Part shown: positions 10,355 to 20,890 of the stretch, piece by piece
Numbering within the stretch: position 1 is the first letter of the stretch
Layout of the letters: every line of letters starts with the position of its first letter
Source: Gnomoniopsis sp. IMI 355080
Lineage: Eukaryota; Ascomycota; Sordariomycetes; Diaporthales; Gnomoniaceae
NCBI GenBank assembly: GCA_027946555.1
Contig: JAPEVC010000244.1
Span: 1-52,223, forward strand
DNA length: 52,223 bases
Direction of reading: 5' to 3'
Notes under the pieces: generated by a model
Database searches by the model: none
Told to the model about the DNA's origin: nothing
Seen by the model: the letters and a program-made list of their open reading frames with translations, nothing else
Translations under genes and position numbers: made by a program

Positions 10355-11962
10355 TCATTTGCCTGTGGAACTTGAATTTAGTGTGTTTTCGGCATGAGGT
10401 AGGACTAGATGCATAAATACCTGTAGGGCTTCTTGGGCATCATTGAACCCATCGATACTGCCAGAAAAGGATACCAAGAAATCATCCTGGGTCGACTTGG
10501 TTTTTCTCTTCGACGATGATCGGGACTCTTCAGCCTCGAATCCGGACTGCGACCTTTGCCTCTTGCCCGTTGAGCGAGACCCGCCTTCTTTTACGACGCC
10601 TGGCGGAACGTTCCTCGAAATGGTACTCGTCCTCGCTTTATGCTTAAGGCGAGTGGACCTCCTCACCACTGGAACTGGTGATGTACCAAGCCCCACCGTT
10701 GCCGTGTTTGCAGGGTCTCCTTTTGTTGGACTTGGCTGTTGTGGGGTGAGCCCACGTTGTTGGGGTGCCACTTTCTCAGCCACCTTATCAGGCTCAATTT
10801 CAGCCTCGTTGCTTTCCTCTGCGGCATTGGGCCGCGGAGGCGTACCATCCCGCTGTCTGAGTTCTTCGTCTCGCAAACTCCCGTAGGTCCAGTCGCATTC
10901 ATGTTTATTGCCAGCAAGTATCAGGATGAAGAACAATGCGAGATTAATTGTCCAGTTCTCGACATCGTGCTCGTCTTCGCTGTCCCAATGGCTGGTCCAT
11001 GGTACAGAAATGTACTCCATGAGCCCATTTCTCACAATTTCTTTCTTCAGGTCCTCGGGATTATTGGAGTTCCCTGTTCCCTCGTTAGCGCTTTTGACTC
11101 GAACCCTATTTGTGTGTGAACCAGACCTACCTGGGGTCTCAGTCACTGGCCCAACCCGGACCAGGAAAGCTTCCTGTGTGGTTAGAAGACAGCCGTATCT
11201 ACACTTGTGTGATATGCAATATGCGAAAAGCTGCTTGATCGGCCTCACAAGTGCTGTGCGCATCATGTTGTCGTTTTTTAGACGTCCCTCGTCGAAACAC
11301 TTATCCAACATCTCCTCGCTATTCCATTTGGTCGCTACTTTGTAATCCATCGTGACTAATTCGAACTCAGTTCCTTTGAAAGTGCGTCCAGCTCCATCAT
11401 CCGGATAGAGCATGACTTTGCTTCTGGCCGCCTCACTGTAGGAAGTTGATGGTCTGGATATATTCCTTTCTGATGTCCTGACCGACTCACATGGAGGTGT
11501 GTTGCCCCAATCGGCTCGGTGAATGACTGGCAGTCCTTTTCCACGCCACAATGCAGGATTGAAGCGAGTTTTGATAAGAGGATGATCTAAAGCCCAACTG
11601 ATTCTGCTCCAGTTCCATTTGCGGAAAACAGCTCTATAAGTGTCTTCTGCTGAAACTGTTGGCCTCGTGACATCCAACACGGTGACCCCAGGCTTGGGCG
11701 ATATGGTCTTGGTGCACGCTTCGTATAGTTTTCCTGTGTATATAGTCTTGAAAGTAGATAATGTGAAGTCATCCCAGGGTTTTAATAGGGTTGGGCACTG
11801 CTCCTTCCATGCTCCAGATTTCGAATTGTCCATGCTGGACACAGGGAGATGTTGAACAGGGGGGTTCTCTTCGGTCAGGAATGAAAGGAGCGTCGTGCTG
11901 CTATCAGAAATGATAGAGGTGAGGGGCATCGAGCCATCTTCCAGTGCCTGAACGGTGGCCAT
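10355..11962 (-). CDS. PD-(D/E)XK nuclease-like fungal protein, 535 aa
   Basis: A lineage-specific protein resembling a fungal group with a PD-(D/E)XK-type core. Visible motif candidates are HRADWG (Asp151), then FELVTMDYKVATKW (Asp206, Lys208 as the D-x-K pair) on successive strands. These are followed by a helix RPIKQLFAYC and the strand RYGCLLTTQEAFLVRV. This order matches restriction-endonuclease-fold proteins in which a PGDTKLSxKW-like strand precedes QLxxY and YGYIIT. The C-terminal third is disordered and basic (RRSTRLKHKARTST; KRQRSQS; SSKRKTK), suggesting nuclear localisation. The open frame stops at 10355. A typical 58-nt intron (10420-10363: GTATTT..., CACTAAAT branch-like, CACAG) would instead give a different 23-residue tail ending at 10291 and 537 aa. 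It is divergently arranged with the FTA2-like kinase gene at 12925. The nuclease assignment is from motif resemblance only; activity is unproven. Confidence 0.7.
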   Translation of the reverse strand: MATVQALEDGSMPLTSIISDSSTTLLSFLTEENPPVQHLPVSSMDNSKSGAWKEQCPTLLKPWDDFTLSTFKTIYTGKLYEACTKTISPKPGVTVLDVTRPTVSAEDTYRAVFRKWNWSRISWALDHPLIKTRFNPALWRGKGLPVIHRADWGNTPPCESVRTSERNISRPSTSYSEAARSKVMLYPDDGAGRTFKGTEFELVTMDYKVATKWNSEEMLDKCFDEGRLKNDNMMRTALVRPIKQLFAYCISHKCRYGCLLTTQEAFLVRVGPVTETPGRSGSHTNRVRVKSANEGTGNSNNPEDLKKEIVRNGLMEYISVPWTSHWDSEDEHDVENWTINLALFFILILAGNKHECDWTYGSLRDEELRQRDGTPPRPNAAEESNEAEIEPDKVAEKVAPQQRGLTPQQPSPTKGDPANTATVGLGTSPVPVVRRSTRLKHKARTSTISRNVPPGVVKEGGSRSTGKRQRSQSGFEAEESRSSSKRKTKSTQDDFLVSFSGSIDGFNDAQEALQVFMHLVLPHAENTLNSSSTGK

Positions 11963-12924
11963 CTCGCGAGAAGGCTGTGTACAAATCCACGGATCCTATT
12001 GGGATGGATACTAAGTCATGAGGCAGATAGATTAAAGTGGGAGAAGGATTCTCATTCCACGTTAATCAAGCAATCATTCAGGTATCACAGATATTATATA
12101 TTGCATGTGGAGAGCATACCTAGGTACCTGAGTAGAAAGGGCGTTTGCAGTACCTACCCAGCTACTGATACCACGTCAATCATCTCCACATGTATCATGA
12201 TACATGTTCTGTGGATTACTACCATACCGCCAGTGATATCCATTTTCAAGGGAACTATGGGGTTGCCTTCCATCATCTTCCGAGAAAGGTCCATCGTACC
12301 TAGGTATCCCCCTAGGTATCCCCTACGAAAGCTGCGCCTGTCTGAATTGATCGATGGGTGTGTTGCATCCACCGTATTGTGCAATCAGCGTATGACAATG
12401 TGCGTTGATTGAATTTTTCTTCTCAAGACAGGTGACAAAGGTTGGGCCTCTCAAGACAAGGGATCGATTGAGGTGTTGGTGCCGTGCATTGCAGGTCGGG
12501 GATGCAGGAAGCATGGTCCGCTAACTGGTGTTTCAACGGCATCAGAGTTCAGGAAGCGAGGTCCCTTCGCGAGCGGCGTTATGTTCTTCATTTTCGGTCC
12601 ACTTCATGGCTTAATTGGGCCTAACTGCGGCCCTTTGGATAACAGGTACGAGTCTGAACCCGACATCTGTACAGAATAGTACTGCGTCTGCCCCTTACTC
12701 GCTTGGACCACACTTTGTCGCGGATTAGCTAGTACTTTCTTTCCGGTTTATTTTCTTGTGTAAGAGGGGTTCTGGATACGTCGGAGACATACTAAAGTGG
12801 CGTGTCTTTCCATTCTGATCAAGCTCTCGACATACAGACGAAGTTACCTGGTTACATATGTATTGCGACTTTGTACCAAATCTACCATGAAATTTGAATA
12901 AGTGTGCACTTTTGTGATCTTGCG
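11963..12924. other. Divergent intergenic region with CCTAGGTATCCC direct repeat
   Basis: A 0.96-kb bidirectional promoter region between the nuclease-like and FTA2-like genes. It contains ACCTAGGTACCTGAG near 12118. Two tandem copies of CCTAGGTATCCC occur at about 12299-12322. No coding sequence is supported in it. Confidence 0.55.
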
Positions 12925-13921
12925 ATGCCTTCGAATCGACGCAAGAGGAAGAGGTCGGGGTCTGTATCGCGCCAGCCAGGCATTCGGAGCGATCTTCCCC
13001 CCTGTGCCGGACCAAAACTCAGTCCGTTCGACGATGGGCAAACGCCCATCAAGTGGCTTGAAAGATTGGACATAGATCCACCTGGAAGCCAAGCATTTGT
13101 CTACAAAGTCCAGATCGATTCAAAGTTTTACGCCCTCAAAATTGTACGTTTCTGTTACTCAGATATCTTTGCTGGATCGTCTGGCATATCACGGCGAGTC
13201 ATTATCTGGCTGACTTCAGAACGGTCTCCGGCAGTTCAAATATTTCGATCCTGCCCCAGTCTATGAAGACATAGAACCACTCATAGACGGCCCTCCAATT
13301 GATCTTGATATGATCCGTTGGCACGCAGATCCATTTTTTGCTGAGTGCAGAGCATACGGCCGAATCAAGGACATTGAGGCGCGAGCCAAACGATCGAGCA
13401 AGCGGATCGCGGCGCAATGCTATGGATTCATTGAGTCTTCTGAATCTGACCAAAGACTCGACAGCTTTGTACAGAGTCAAGGACTTGATCTGGAATATCC
13501 GCATAGTGTTTTGAAGACTCGAAGAGAAAGGGAAGCGAATCCATTACGTGGAATAGTCAAGGAACTTGTAGAGGGTGATCCGGGTGTGCCAAGAACAAAG
13601 TTTGGAGCAAGGACGCTTTTAGGGAAAATAAGGGCTTTGAATAAGATGGGGGTCTACAACGGGGACATTCGGTCATCTAATATCAAGAATGGCCTCTTGC
13701 TGGACTTTGGCTTGGCACGGACAGAGCCAAACTGCATTTTCCACGAACGTTTACCCCAGAGTCATGTTGTAGGTTTGAAGCACGAAGACTTGGTGAAGTT
13801 TGACGAGATGATTGAAGACGAGGGGATCAAAACGAGGATAGTTGCTTTACCATTCCCCAACACTAGGTACTGTAAGAAGCTGCGGCCTCGGAGAAGCAAG
13901 GCGGCTTCACTTTCAAACTAA
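12925..13921 (+). CDS. FTA2-like kinase-fold protein, 306 aa
   Basis: Two exons, 12925-13143 and 13220-13921, are joined in phase (ALKI|NGLRQFKYFDPAP). The protein resembles the Pezizomycotina family annotated after the Sim4 kinetochore subunit FTA2, which has a protein-kinase-like fold. Visible elements are FVYKVQIDSKFYALKI with the ATP-lysine equivalent near residue 72, FFAECRAYGRIKDI with a helix-C glutamate, and a degenerate catalytic loop GVYNGDIRSSNIKNG. In that loop NGD replaces HRD but Asp and Asn are kept. The DFG equivalent is LLLDFGLAR. Lys, Glu, Asp, Asn and DFG are all present, so catalysis is possible. The N-terminus is basic (PSNRRKRKRSGS), like a nuclear signal. The kinetochore name may be only historical, because the family is expanded and most members are not known kinetochore parts. 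Divergent neighbour: the nuclease-like gene. Confidence 0.75.
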
Positions 13922-14270
13922 TGATACCTCATGGAGAATATCGATTTTTTTTTCCCCCGGGATATTGTCGAGCATAGCTACCAAGGTTCTTCCTTTTGAA
14001 GACTACTATACCATAGTCATTATTTAGGTACTCATATGGCACTATAAAGATATGTTTTCTTATTTGGTCGCTCGGTCCTAATTAGTATGCGCAATGACGT
14101 ACTCCTCTCAATACCCCGGTGCCTGTACCTAGCGGGGCGACCCCACGGTGACTCTCACGCCGAAGCACCCATCTGGCCCGACTGCAAATTCTGGAGAAAC
14201 ACGTTCTTGGTGAAAGAGCCGTCGCAACAACCTCACCTTCAAGAGTGAGAATATTTCAGAGGAGCCCACA
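13922..14270. other. Intergenic, 0.35 kb: TAE2 promoter
   Basis: A short tandem-oriented gap between the FTA2-like gene stop and the TAE2 start. It holds a T run followed by CCCCCGGG near 13950-13960. No coding sequence was seen. Confidence 0.5.
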
Positions 14271-17200
14271 ATGAAGCAGCGGTTCTCGTCTCTGGACGTC
14301 AAGGTATGTATTCTGCCCTGGATCACAGCCATTCGGCGCCAGCGCATATGCTGATCGCGCCGTCCGTACTTTCAGGTCACGGCCCATGAGCTGGCACAGT
14401 CCTTGATCGGACTCCGGCTGGCCAACATATACGATATATCCTCCAAGAAGCTGCTTCTCAAGTTCGCCGTCTCGGGCAAGAAAGAGCAGCTAATGATCGA
14501 CTGTGGCTTCCGCACCCATCTGACCGATTTCACCCGAGCCACCGCCGCCGCGCCCTCTGCCTTTACCGCGCGTCTGAGGAAGTTCCTCAAGACCCGTAGG
14601 TGCACCTCGATTACTCAGATTGGCACCGACAGGATTATAGAGCTTCAATTTAGCGATGGCGCATACCATTTGTTCCTGGAGTTTTTCGCAGCCGGCAACC
14701 TGATTTTGACCGACGCCGACTACAAAATTCTAGCAATTCTGCGCAATGTATCCGAAGGCGAAGGACAAGAGTCTCAGAGGATTGGGTTAACGTACTCTTT
14801 GGAGAATCGCCAAAATTACGGTGGAATTCCCGCACTGACGAGGGAACGGGTCCGGAATGCTCTCGAAACCAGCGTCAAAAGGGCTGAGGCAACCGAAGCG
14901 TCCAATAAGAAGAAGCAGAAGAGAAAACCTGGCGACGAATTAAGGAGAGGACTGGCTACAACATTAGAAGAATTTCCTCCTATAGTGGTCGACCATGCCT
15001 TTGCTGTCACAGGCTTCGAGCCTACCGCCAAGCCAGCCGAGGTTCTTGAGAATGAAGCACTCTTTGAATCGCTTTTCAACGCTCTGGAGGAGGCTCGCAA
15101 GATTGTTGACGAGGTCACCAGCTCCGCCACTTGCAAAGGCTACATCATTGCCAAGAGACGGGAGGGCAAGGAAGAAAACGCTGCAGCGCCTCAGGAAGAC
15201 AAGCCACAGAGTCTACTATACGAGGATTTCCAACCTTTCTTGCCTCGACGCTACGAAAAGGACGCCGAATACACTATACTGACCTACGACAACTTCAACA
15301 AAACCATTGACGAATTCTTCTCCTCCCTAGAGGGTCAGAAGTTGGAGGGCAGGTTGAACGACCGAGAAGAAGCGGCAAAAAGGAAACTCGAGGCGGTGAA
15401 ACAGATACAAGAACAGAAGGTCGAGGGCCTGAAGCAGGCGCAGATCCTGAATATGCGCAAGGCTGGTGCCCTGGAGGCAAATGTTGACCGGGTGTCCGAG
15501 GCCATGGATGCAGTCAACGGCCTCATAAGTCAGGGCATGGACTGGGTCAACATCGGGAAGTTGATTGAGAGGGAACAACGGCGGAAAAATCCAGTCGCAG
15601 AGATTATCAAGCTCCCACTGAACCTCGAGCAAAACATCATCACCTTGCTGCTTGCGGAGGAGGATGCAGAAGAAAATTACGCAGACGAAAGTGACGAAAC
15701 CAGCTCGGAAGACGACTCCGATGCCGAAGCGCAAGCCAAGGGGAAAACCACCGACACGCGACTTTCCATTGAGATCAATCTTGGATTAACACCATTCGCG
15801 AACGCTCGTGAGTACTACGATCAAAAGAAGGTGGCTGCAGTGAAAGAGCAGAAAACCGTCGAGCACTCTGTGACAGCCTTGAAGAATGCCGAGAAGAAGA
15901 TTGCTCAGGACCTCAAGAAGAACCTCAAAGGGGAGAAGCCTACATTGCAGCTGACACGTCGCCAAATGTGGTTCGAGAAGTTCCTTTGGTTCATATCCTC
16001 AGACGGCTATCTTGTAATTGGTGGGAGAGACGCGGGGACGAATGAGGTGCTGTACAAGAGGCACCTTCGGAAGGGAGACATTTACGTGCACGCTGACCTG
16101 CACGGCGCCTCATCCGTCATCATCAAAAACAACCCAAAGACGCCCGATGCCCCAATACCGCCCTCTACCTTAGCCCAGGCCGGAAGTCTGTCAGTTTGTT
16201 CGTCCAATGCTTGGGACTCAAAGGCTGGCATGGGCGCCTGGTGGGTCCACGCCGATCAGGTCTCCAAATCCGCTCCCACTGGCGAGTATCTCCCCACAGG
16301 GAGCTTCATGGTGCGAGGGACCAAGAACATCCTCACACCACAGCCTTTGGTCATGGGATTTGGCTTTATGTTCAAAATCAGTGAGGAGACAAAAGCCCAC
16401 CATGTCAAGCACAGACTACAGGAAGCAGACGACGCTGAGACCGAGAGGTTGACATCTGGAAAACCGGCTGACACTTCCGCTGCTGGGACCGTCGAGGAAG
16501 ATCTGCTGGCCGCTGGCGTCGTTGAGAGCTCTCTCGGTGACCCTGAAGGGTCGAGGGATGGACAAGACGATACTGCTCAGCAAGGTGACAACAGCGATTC
16601 TGGGGAGGAGCATGATGACGCCGAAGGCTCACGGAGACAAAATCCACTACAGGTGACCACGAACCACGAGGAAGGAGAACGGAGTGACTCCGAGCAGGAT
16701 GAGGTAGACGATGTCGATGTTGACACAGACCATGTGAAGGACGACCTAGACAAGATGAGCATCGGGAACTCCGCAGAGGCAATGATGTCCGGTGCGCTGC
16801 ATTTAGATGCTGGCAATGAAGAAGCAGCAGCAGCAGCAGAAAACGCAGACGCCAAAGCCGCTGAGGAGGATGCCGATGCTGGCGATTCGGAAGAGGAGGG
16901 CTCTGAGGCTGCTACTGAAGCCCCGACCGAGGCACCCACGACCTCCACTGCAACTACCGCTCACCAAGCTAGCAGTGCCTCTCAGAAGAGGGAACCAAAT
17001 AAGCGAGGCCGACGCGCCAAACAAAAGAAGATCGCCGCCAAGTACAAATACCAAGATGAGGAGGACCGCGCCATGCACGAGCAGCTCATCGGGGCCGCCA
17101 AGGGTCGCGAGAAGGCCGAGGCAGAAGCCAAAGCCAAAGCGGAGAAGCAAGCGGAGGAAGAAGCGCGGCGGGAACGCCGCAGGCAGGCCATCGAGAAACA

Positions 17201-17684
17201 AAAGAAGAAACTTGCCGAACACGAAGAGGTCCGCAGAATGATGCTCGACGAGGGGCTCGAGGTCCTCGACGACGAAGAGGAGGCCGCCGCGACGCCGCTC
17301 GATGCGCTCGTGGGCTGGCCGTTTGTGGGCGACGAAATTATGGAACTCATCCCCATGTGTGCGCCATGGGCGGCGATGAATAAGTGTAAATACAAGGTCA
17401 AGATCCAGCCTGGCAACACGAAGAAGGGGAAGGCGATCAAGGAGATACTGGAGAGGTGGAAGATTGCGGCGGGGAACAATAGGAATGTGGATGAGACGGT
17501 GAGGGATCGGGAGAGGATGTGGCCGCGGGAGGTTGAGCTGATCAAGGCGCTGAAGCCGGAGGAGGCGCACAATGTTGTGCCAGTGGGGAAACTGACGGTC
17601 GTGATGTCTGGAGGAGCGGGTGGCAAAGGCGGAAAAGGAGGCGGGAAGGGTGGACGAGGTGGCAAGGGCAGCAAGAAGAAGTGA
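14271..17684 (+). CDS. TAE2: Rqc2/Tae2 (NEMF family), ribosome quality-control factor
   Basis: Cytosolic factor that binds 60S subunits carrying stalled peptidyl-tRNA, stabilises Ltn1 and directs C-terminal Ala/Thr (CAT) tailing. A tiny first exon (14271-14303, 11 codons) is joined in phase to 14376-17684, giving 1113 aa, the usual size for filamentous fungi. The NFACT-N domain starts MKQRFSSLDVKVTAHEL. Asp9 and the later TDRIIEL (Asp96-Arg97) match the yeast residues needed for CAT tailing. A coiled-coil middle follows. NFACT-R (DUF814) lies around residues 540-650: WFISSDGYLVIGGRDAGTNE, KGDIYVHADLHGASSV, AWWVHADQVSKSAPTGEY. A long acidic Asp/Glu/Ser stretch (about 710-875) and a Lys/Glu/Ala coil come next. 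NFACT-C (DUF3441) is at about 980-1085 (VGWPFVGDEIMELIPMCAPW), and the tail is a Gly/Lys repeat. Open frames on the opposite strand are shadows. Confidence 0.97.
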
Positions 17685-18320
17685 GCATTTGCATCAAAGG
17701 TCTATACAGGTAGAACGAACAGCTACATTTAGATCACAAAGAAGTTTCTCAAGAGATGAGATACTCAGCCTCCAGTTGTGTCGTACACAGCACATCTTTA
17801 CCTTTCAATCAGACATTCCGGTTGCCGTTGGTGACATAATTCGGTGTGGCAGATGCCTATTCTGTCAGGGGATCCTAAAGTAAGATACGGCACGCCGTCT
17901 TGCCTTATTGCTATCTACTCCCGGCATAAAAGGTCAGGTCAGCCTCGACCGATAGAGAGCCTTGAGCACGACGAGGAGTGAAGGAAAAGGGCATAAATGA
18001 CTTGTTATTCTTCGCAGTCATGATATTGCGTATCTCAGGTACTGTGATTGTCGTATATCATATAGTATAATCTATATACTATGTACAAAGTCATCAATCA
18101 AGGAGACACCTCTCTTTCAAATATGCTACAATGAGGATCCATGTCCGATGCATAGATACCAAAGCTGAAGGGAAGGTAACGGATATCATCGTTCCTAGCA
18201 GACAACAATTTTGCTGACGATGCGTGATCAGCACTGGAGGTAAACATAACCATGACAAACATCCTCATCTCGAGTCTTTGCTCGAAATTAACAAGGCAAG
18301 ATGCGTCAGGTAGCACTCCC
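17685..18320. other. Convergent intergenic region, 0.64 kb
   Basis: 3' flanks of TAE2 and of the leftward secreted-protein gene. Around 18050-18085 it is AT-rich (TATATCATATAGTATAATCTATATAC). No gene is supported. Confidence 0.5.
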
Positions 18321-19526
18321 CTAATTGCTGACCTTCGCCGAACGAGCCTCCCGTACAGCCTCTCTGTGAGCCAATGTCAAGTCGGACAGCAAACCCCTTG
18401 GTTTCGGGGTTGCTCCAGAGCAGCTTGTGTCAGCGCAACTCAGAAGCAACTTCACAGCTGCTGTGGTCAAGATAGACGTGACGCTAAACGTATTCGACGC
18501 CGAGGGATTGGCTGAGCCCTCGATGGTGTAGTTGCACTGTCCACCGGCATTCGGACTAAAAAGGGGGCAAAAATCACAAAAAGTCAGTAAAATACAACTC
18601 AGAAAACTCCACAGTCTACCCAAAAAAAAAATCGCGAGAGAAGACTCACGGTTCTAGACTTGCAGTCTCTCCAGGGCATCCGATCTCGAATGTGTCCGTG
18701 TCTGCGAGAGTCTCGCATTGGACAATCAACGCACCCTGCCCGGGGCCACATTGGATTTCTTCGGTCTGTTCCTGGCCGCCTTGCCAGCGTTCCTGCCAGA
18801 GGTACCCTTCATCGTTGGGCCAGATCTCGTAACGGTCTGTTCCGGGGCGGCCATTCTCGCCGGGATGCATGGCCATCACTCGGACATTGTTCTCCCTCAT
18901 GATCGGAAACTCGATCTCGGACCAGTCTGGAAAACACACACACAAGAAAATCAACTCCTTATTCTCTTTGATTTCTATTGGATGTGAGAGAACAATCTCG
19001 AGTACTTACTGGAACGTGACACCATCCTCCCATCCGTGAGTGGATCACTTGGCCCCGTAAGCAACCTATTCGGTGCCCGTAGGAGAACCGTGACTTCAGT
19101 GCTTCCCGACTCCACAATGGTCTGGGAGAAACCCTCAGAGAACCAATCCCAAAATTGGGGGTTAGTGGGTGTACCGCGCTGGGCTTCTGGGTGATCTGTG
19201 ATCTCTGGAGGGACCGACTGTTCCAGTGTCTGCAGTCCGGCTGCTTCGGCGGCTGACTGAGACAGGGGAAACGGGATGCCGGACCAGAACGCGCCTTTGT
19301 TGTTTGGCGGGGCCTTGATATACTTCTTGGTGGACTCGACACTATCGATCGTTGGCACCGCTGGGTCTGGCGGGTCTTCCTGACGGAGTTGTAGCCTATT
19401 GAGGCCCCAAATTTTGCGCGAGTTGATGGGCTCGGTAACAGCGCATTGTGCAAAGAGGAGGACTAGTAGATAGATCCTCATAAAAATTCCAAGAGAAAAG
19501 AAGGTGTTGGTACGCTTGCGATCCAT
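18321..19526 (-). CDS. Predicted secreted protein of unknown family, 342 aa
   Basis: Three exons, 19526-19010, 18926-18650 and 18555-18321, with GT-AG borders and consistent phase. The N-terminus MDRKRTNTFFSLGIF is followed by MRIYLLVLLFAQCAVTEP, a good signal peptide. Starting at the inner ATG (19481) would give 327 aa with a more typical signal sequence. The mature part is Pro/Ser-rich, then contains a folded-looking region (NPQFWDWFSEGFSQTIVES, WSEIEFPIMRENNVRVMAMH, YEIWPNDEGYLWQERWQGG). It ends with cysteine-bearing segments (IQCGPGQGALIVQC, FEIGCPGE, GGQCNYTIEG, LLSCADTSCSG). Six to seven cysteines in the C-terminal half suggest disulphides and an extracellular role. I do not recognise the family. 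There is no GPI-type hydrophobic tail. Confidence 0.75.
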
Positions 19527-20890
19527 CGTGAATTATTCTGGAGTAGAAGATTCAAGTCTGATGTCCTGCAGGCTGATTCCTGTAAAGATCCTCTTTGACT
19601 GACCGCATCGTGAGGGCATCGTCGGGGTTGATATAGATTTGATTTACTACATAGCTGCTAGACCTATTCAGCTATATAGGTATTAATAGGCACGACTTAG
19701 CGCCATGACATCTAGACGTCTGTTTTCATTTGAGAAGAGGACTAACTGTCGATCACAAACCTAGACATATACGAGTATTTGCAAGATCTTATCATATAAA
19801 GTAGTTAAGAGCGAGGAACAAAGTGGCGTTTCAGCCTTGGCAAGTATCAGCAAAATTGCATTGCACCTGCATGGACCCAGATGAGCGCCCGCGGCAGCCT
19901 CGCTACGCTGTGCCAATCGCGAGCAGAGGATCCAACCAGTATGGAAGGATGGAACCTTGGTACTGTGGGTAATAAATGCTGAATTACTGAAACAAACCTG
20001 TCTACAAGTAGACTGGACTATGTTTGCCCAGCTTCGCCGTGACTCGTATTCGTGCCGAGGAATCTGTTGCTGACATCCATGCCGGAATTTGGGACGAACA
20101 ACTACCTAGGTACCTAGGTACTCGAAATAGGAACTGTTGTTTGTGGGTAATCTATTTGATGGGTACTAGTGTGGTCATGACACCCGTCAAAAAAATCAAG
20201 TAACGACACGCTTGGATGAGCTTCGACACAGCGCTGGCTTTCCACTTTGGGAAACTCCTCAGCCTCGCTCTGCTCTCAGAGTCGGAACAATAAGAAATGC
20301 ATTGCCTATTTTGATCAGAGAGAGACTATACCTGGAAATGCGGTCGCCTAGGATGAGTAGCCGTGGGTGCGCACACTTAATCAACCCAAGTAACTAGCTA
20401 CCGCGTTTCTTCAACATAAACATTTCAAGTCGGGAATCGGACACTTAGGATCTCCGGATCACCTAATGTAAGTCTTTCGAAAACGCAAGAAGTGCAGGAA
20501 TTCTTGTGCCTGTGTCCTTGCAAGCAATTATGAGCCCGCCCCCAAACACCAGGTTTAGGGATTCTGCCGGCCGCCTGAATCCTAGGCCAGGTCGACTCAT
20601 AGAAGTTAATACGCATTTACACGTCTTTCAGTGATCATCAGAGAAGGAGGAAAGAACGGGAGAATTGTAATAGCTCTAAAGGTTTCGAATTCGAAAGCAT
20701 CTTGAAGGTTGAGAACATCTGATAACCAATTTTTCCGTAAGGGAATGATGGTCTTGGCGCGGCGGCACGTGAAAACAGAACAGATTGGGCGCGTTCGCGC
20801 TTACGGTATCACCCACACGAAAGTAGATTCTTTTCCATTCGATGTGTTCATCCACTCTTGGGTGCACTTCGCGTGCCGTAGGCTCTGACC
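19527..20890. other. Divergent intergenic region, 1.36 kb
   Basis: Shared upstream region of the secreted-protein gene and the kinase gene. It holds a doubled palindromic TACCTAGGTACCTAGGTAC at 20104-20122. A 14-bp perfect palindrome TTTCGAATTCGAAA lies at 20683-20696, about 200 bp upstream of the kinase start. No coding sequence is supported. Confidence 0.55.

Noticed and set aside
16803..17674. Two long antisense frames (255 and 230 codons) within TAE2
   Set aside because: They are low-complexity Leu/Ser/Pro shadows of the acidic and Lys/Ala-rich coding repeats of TAE2.
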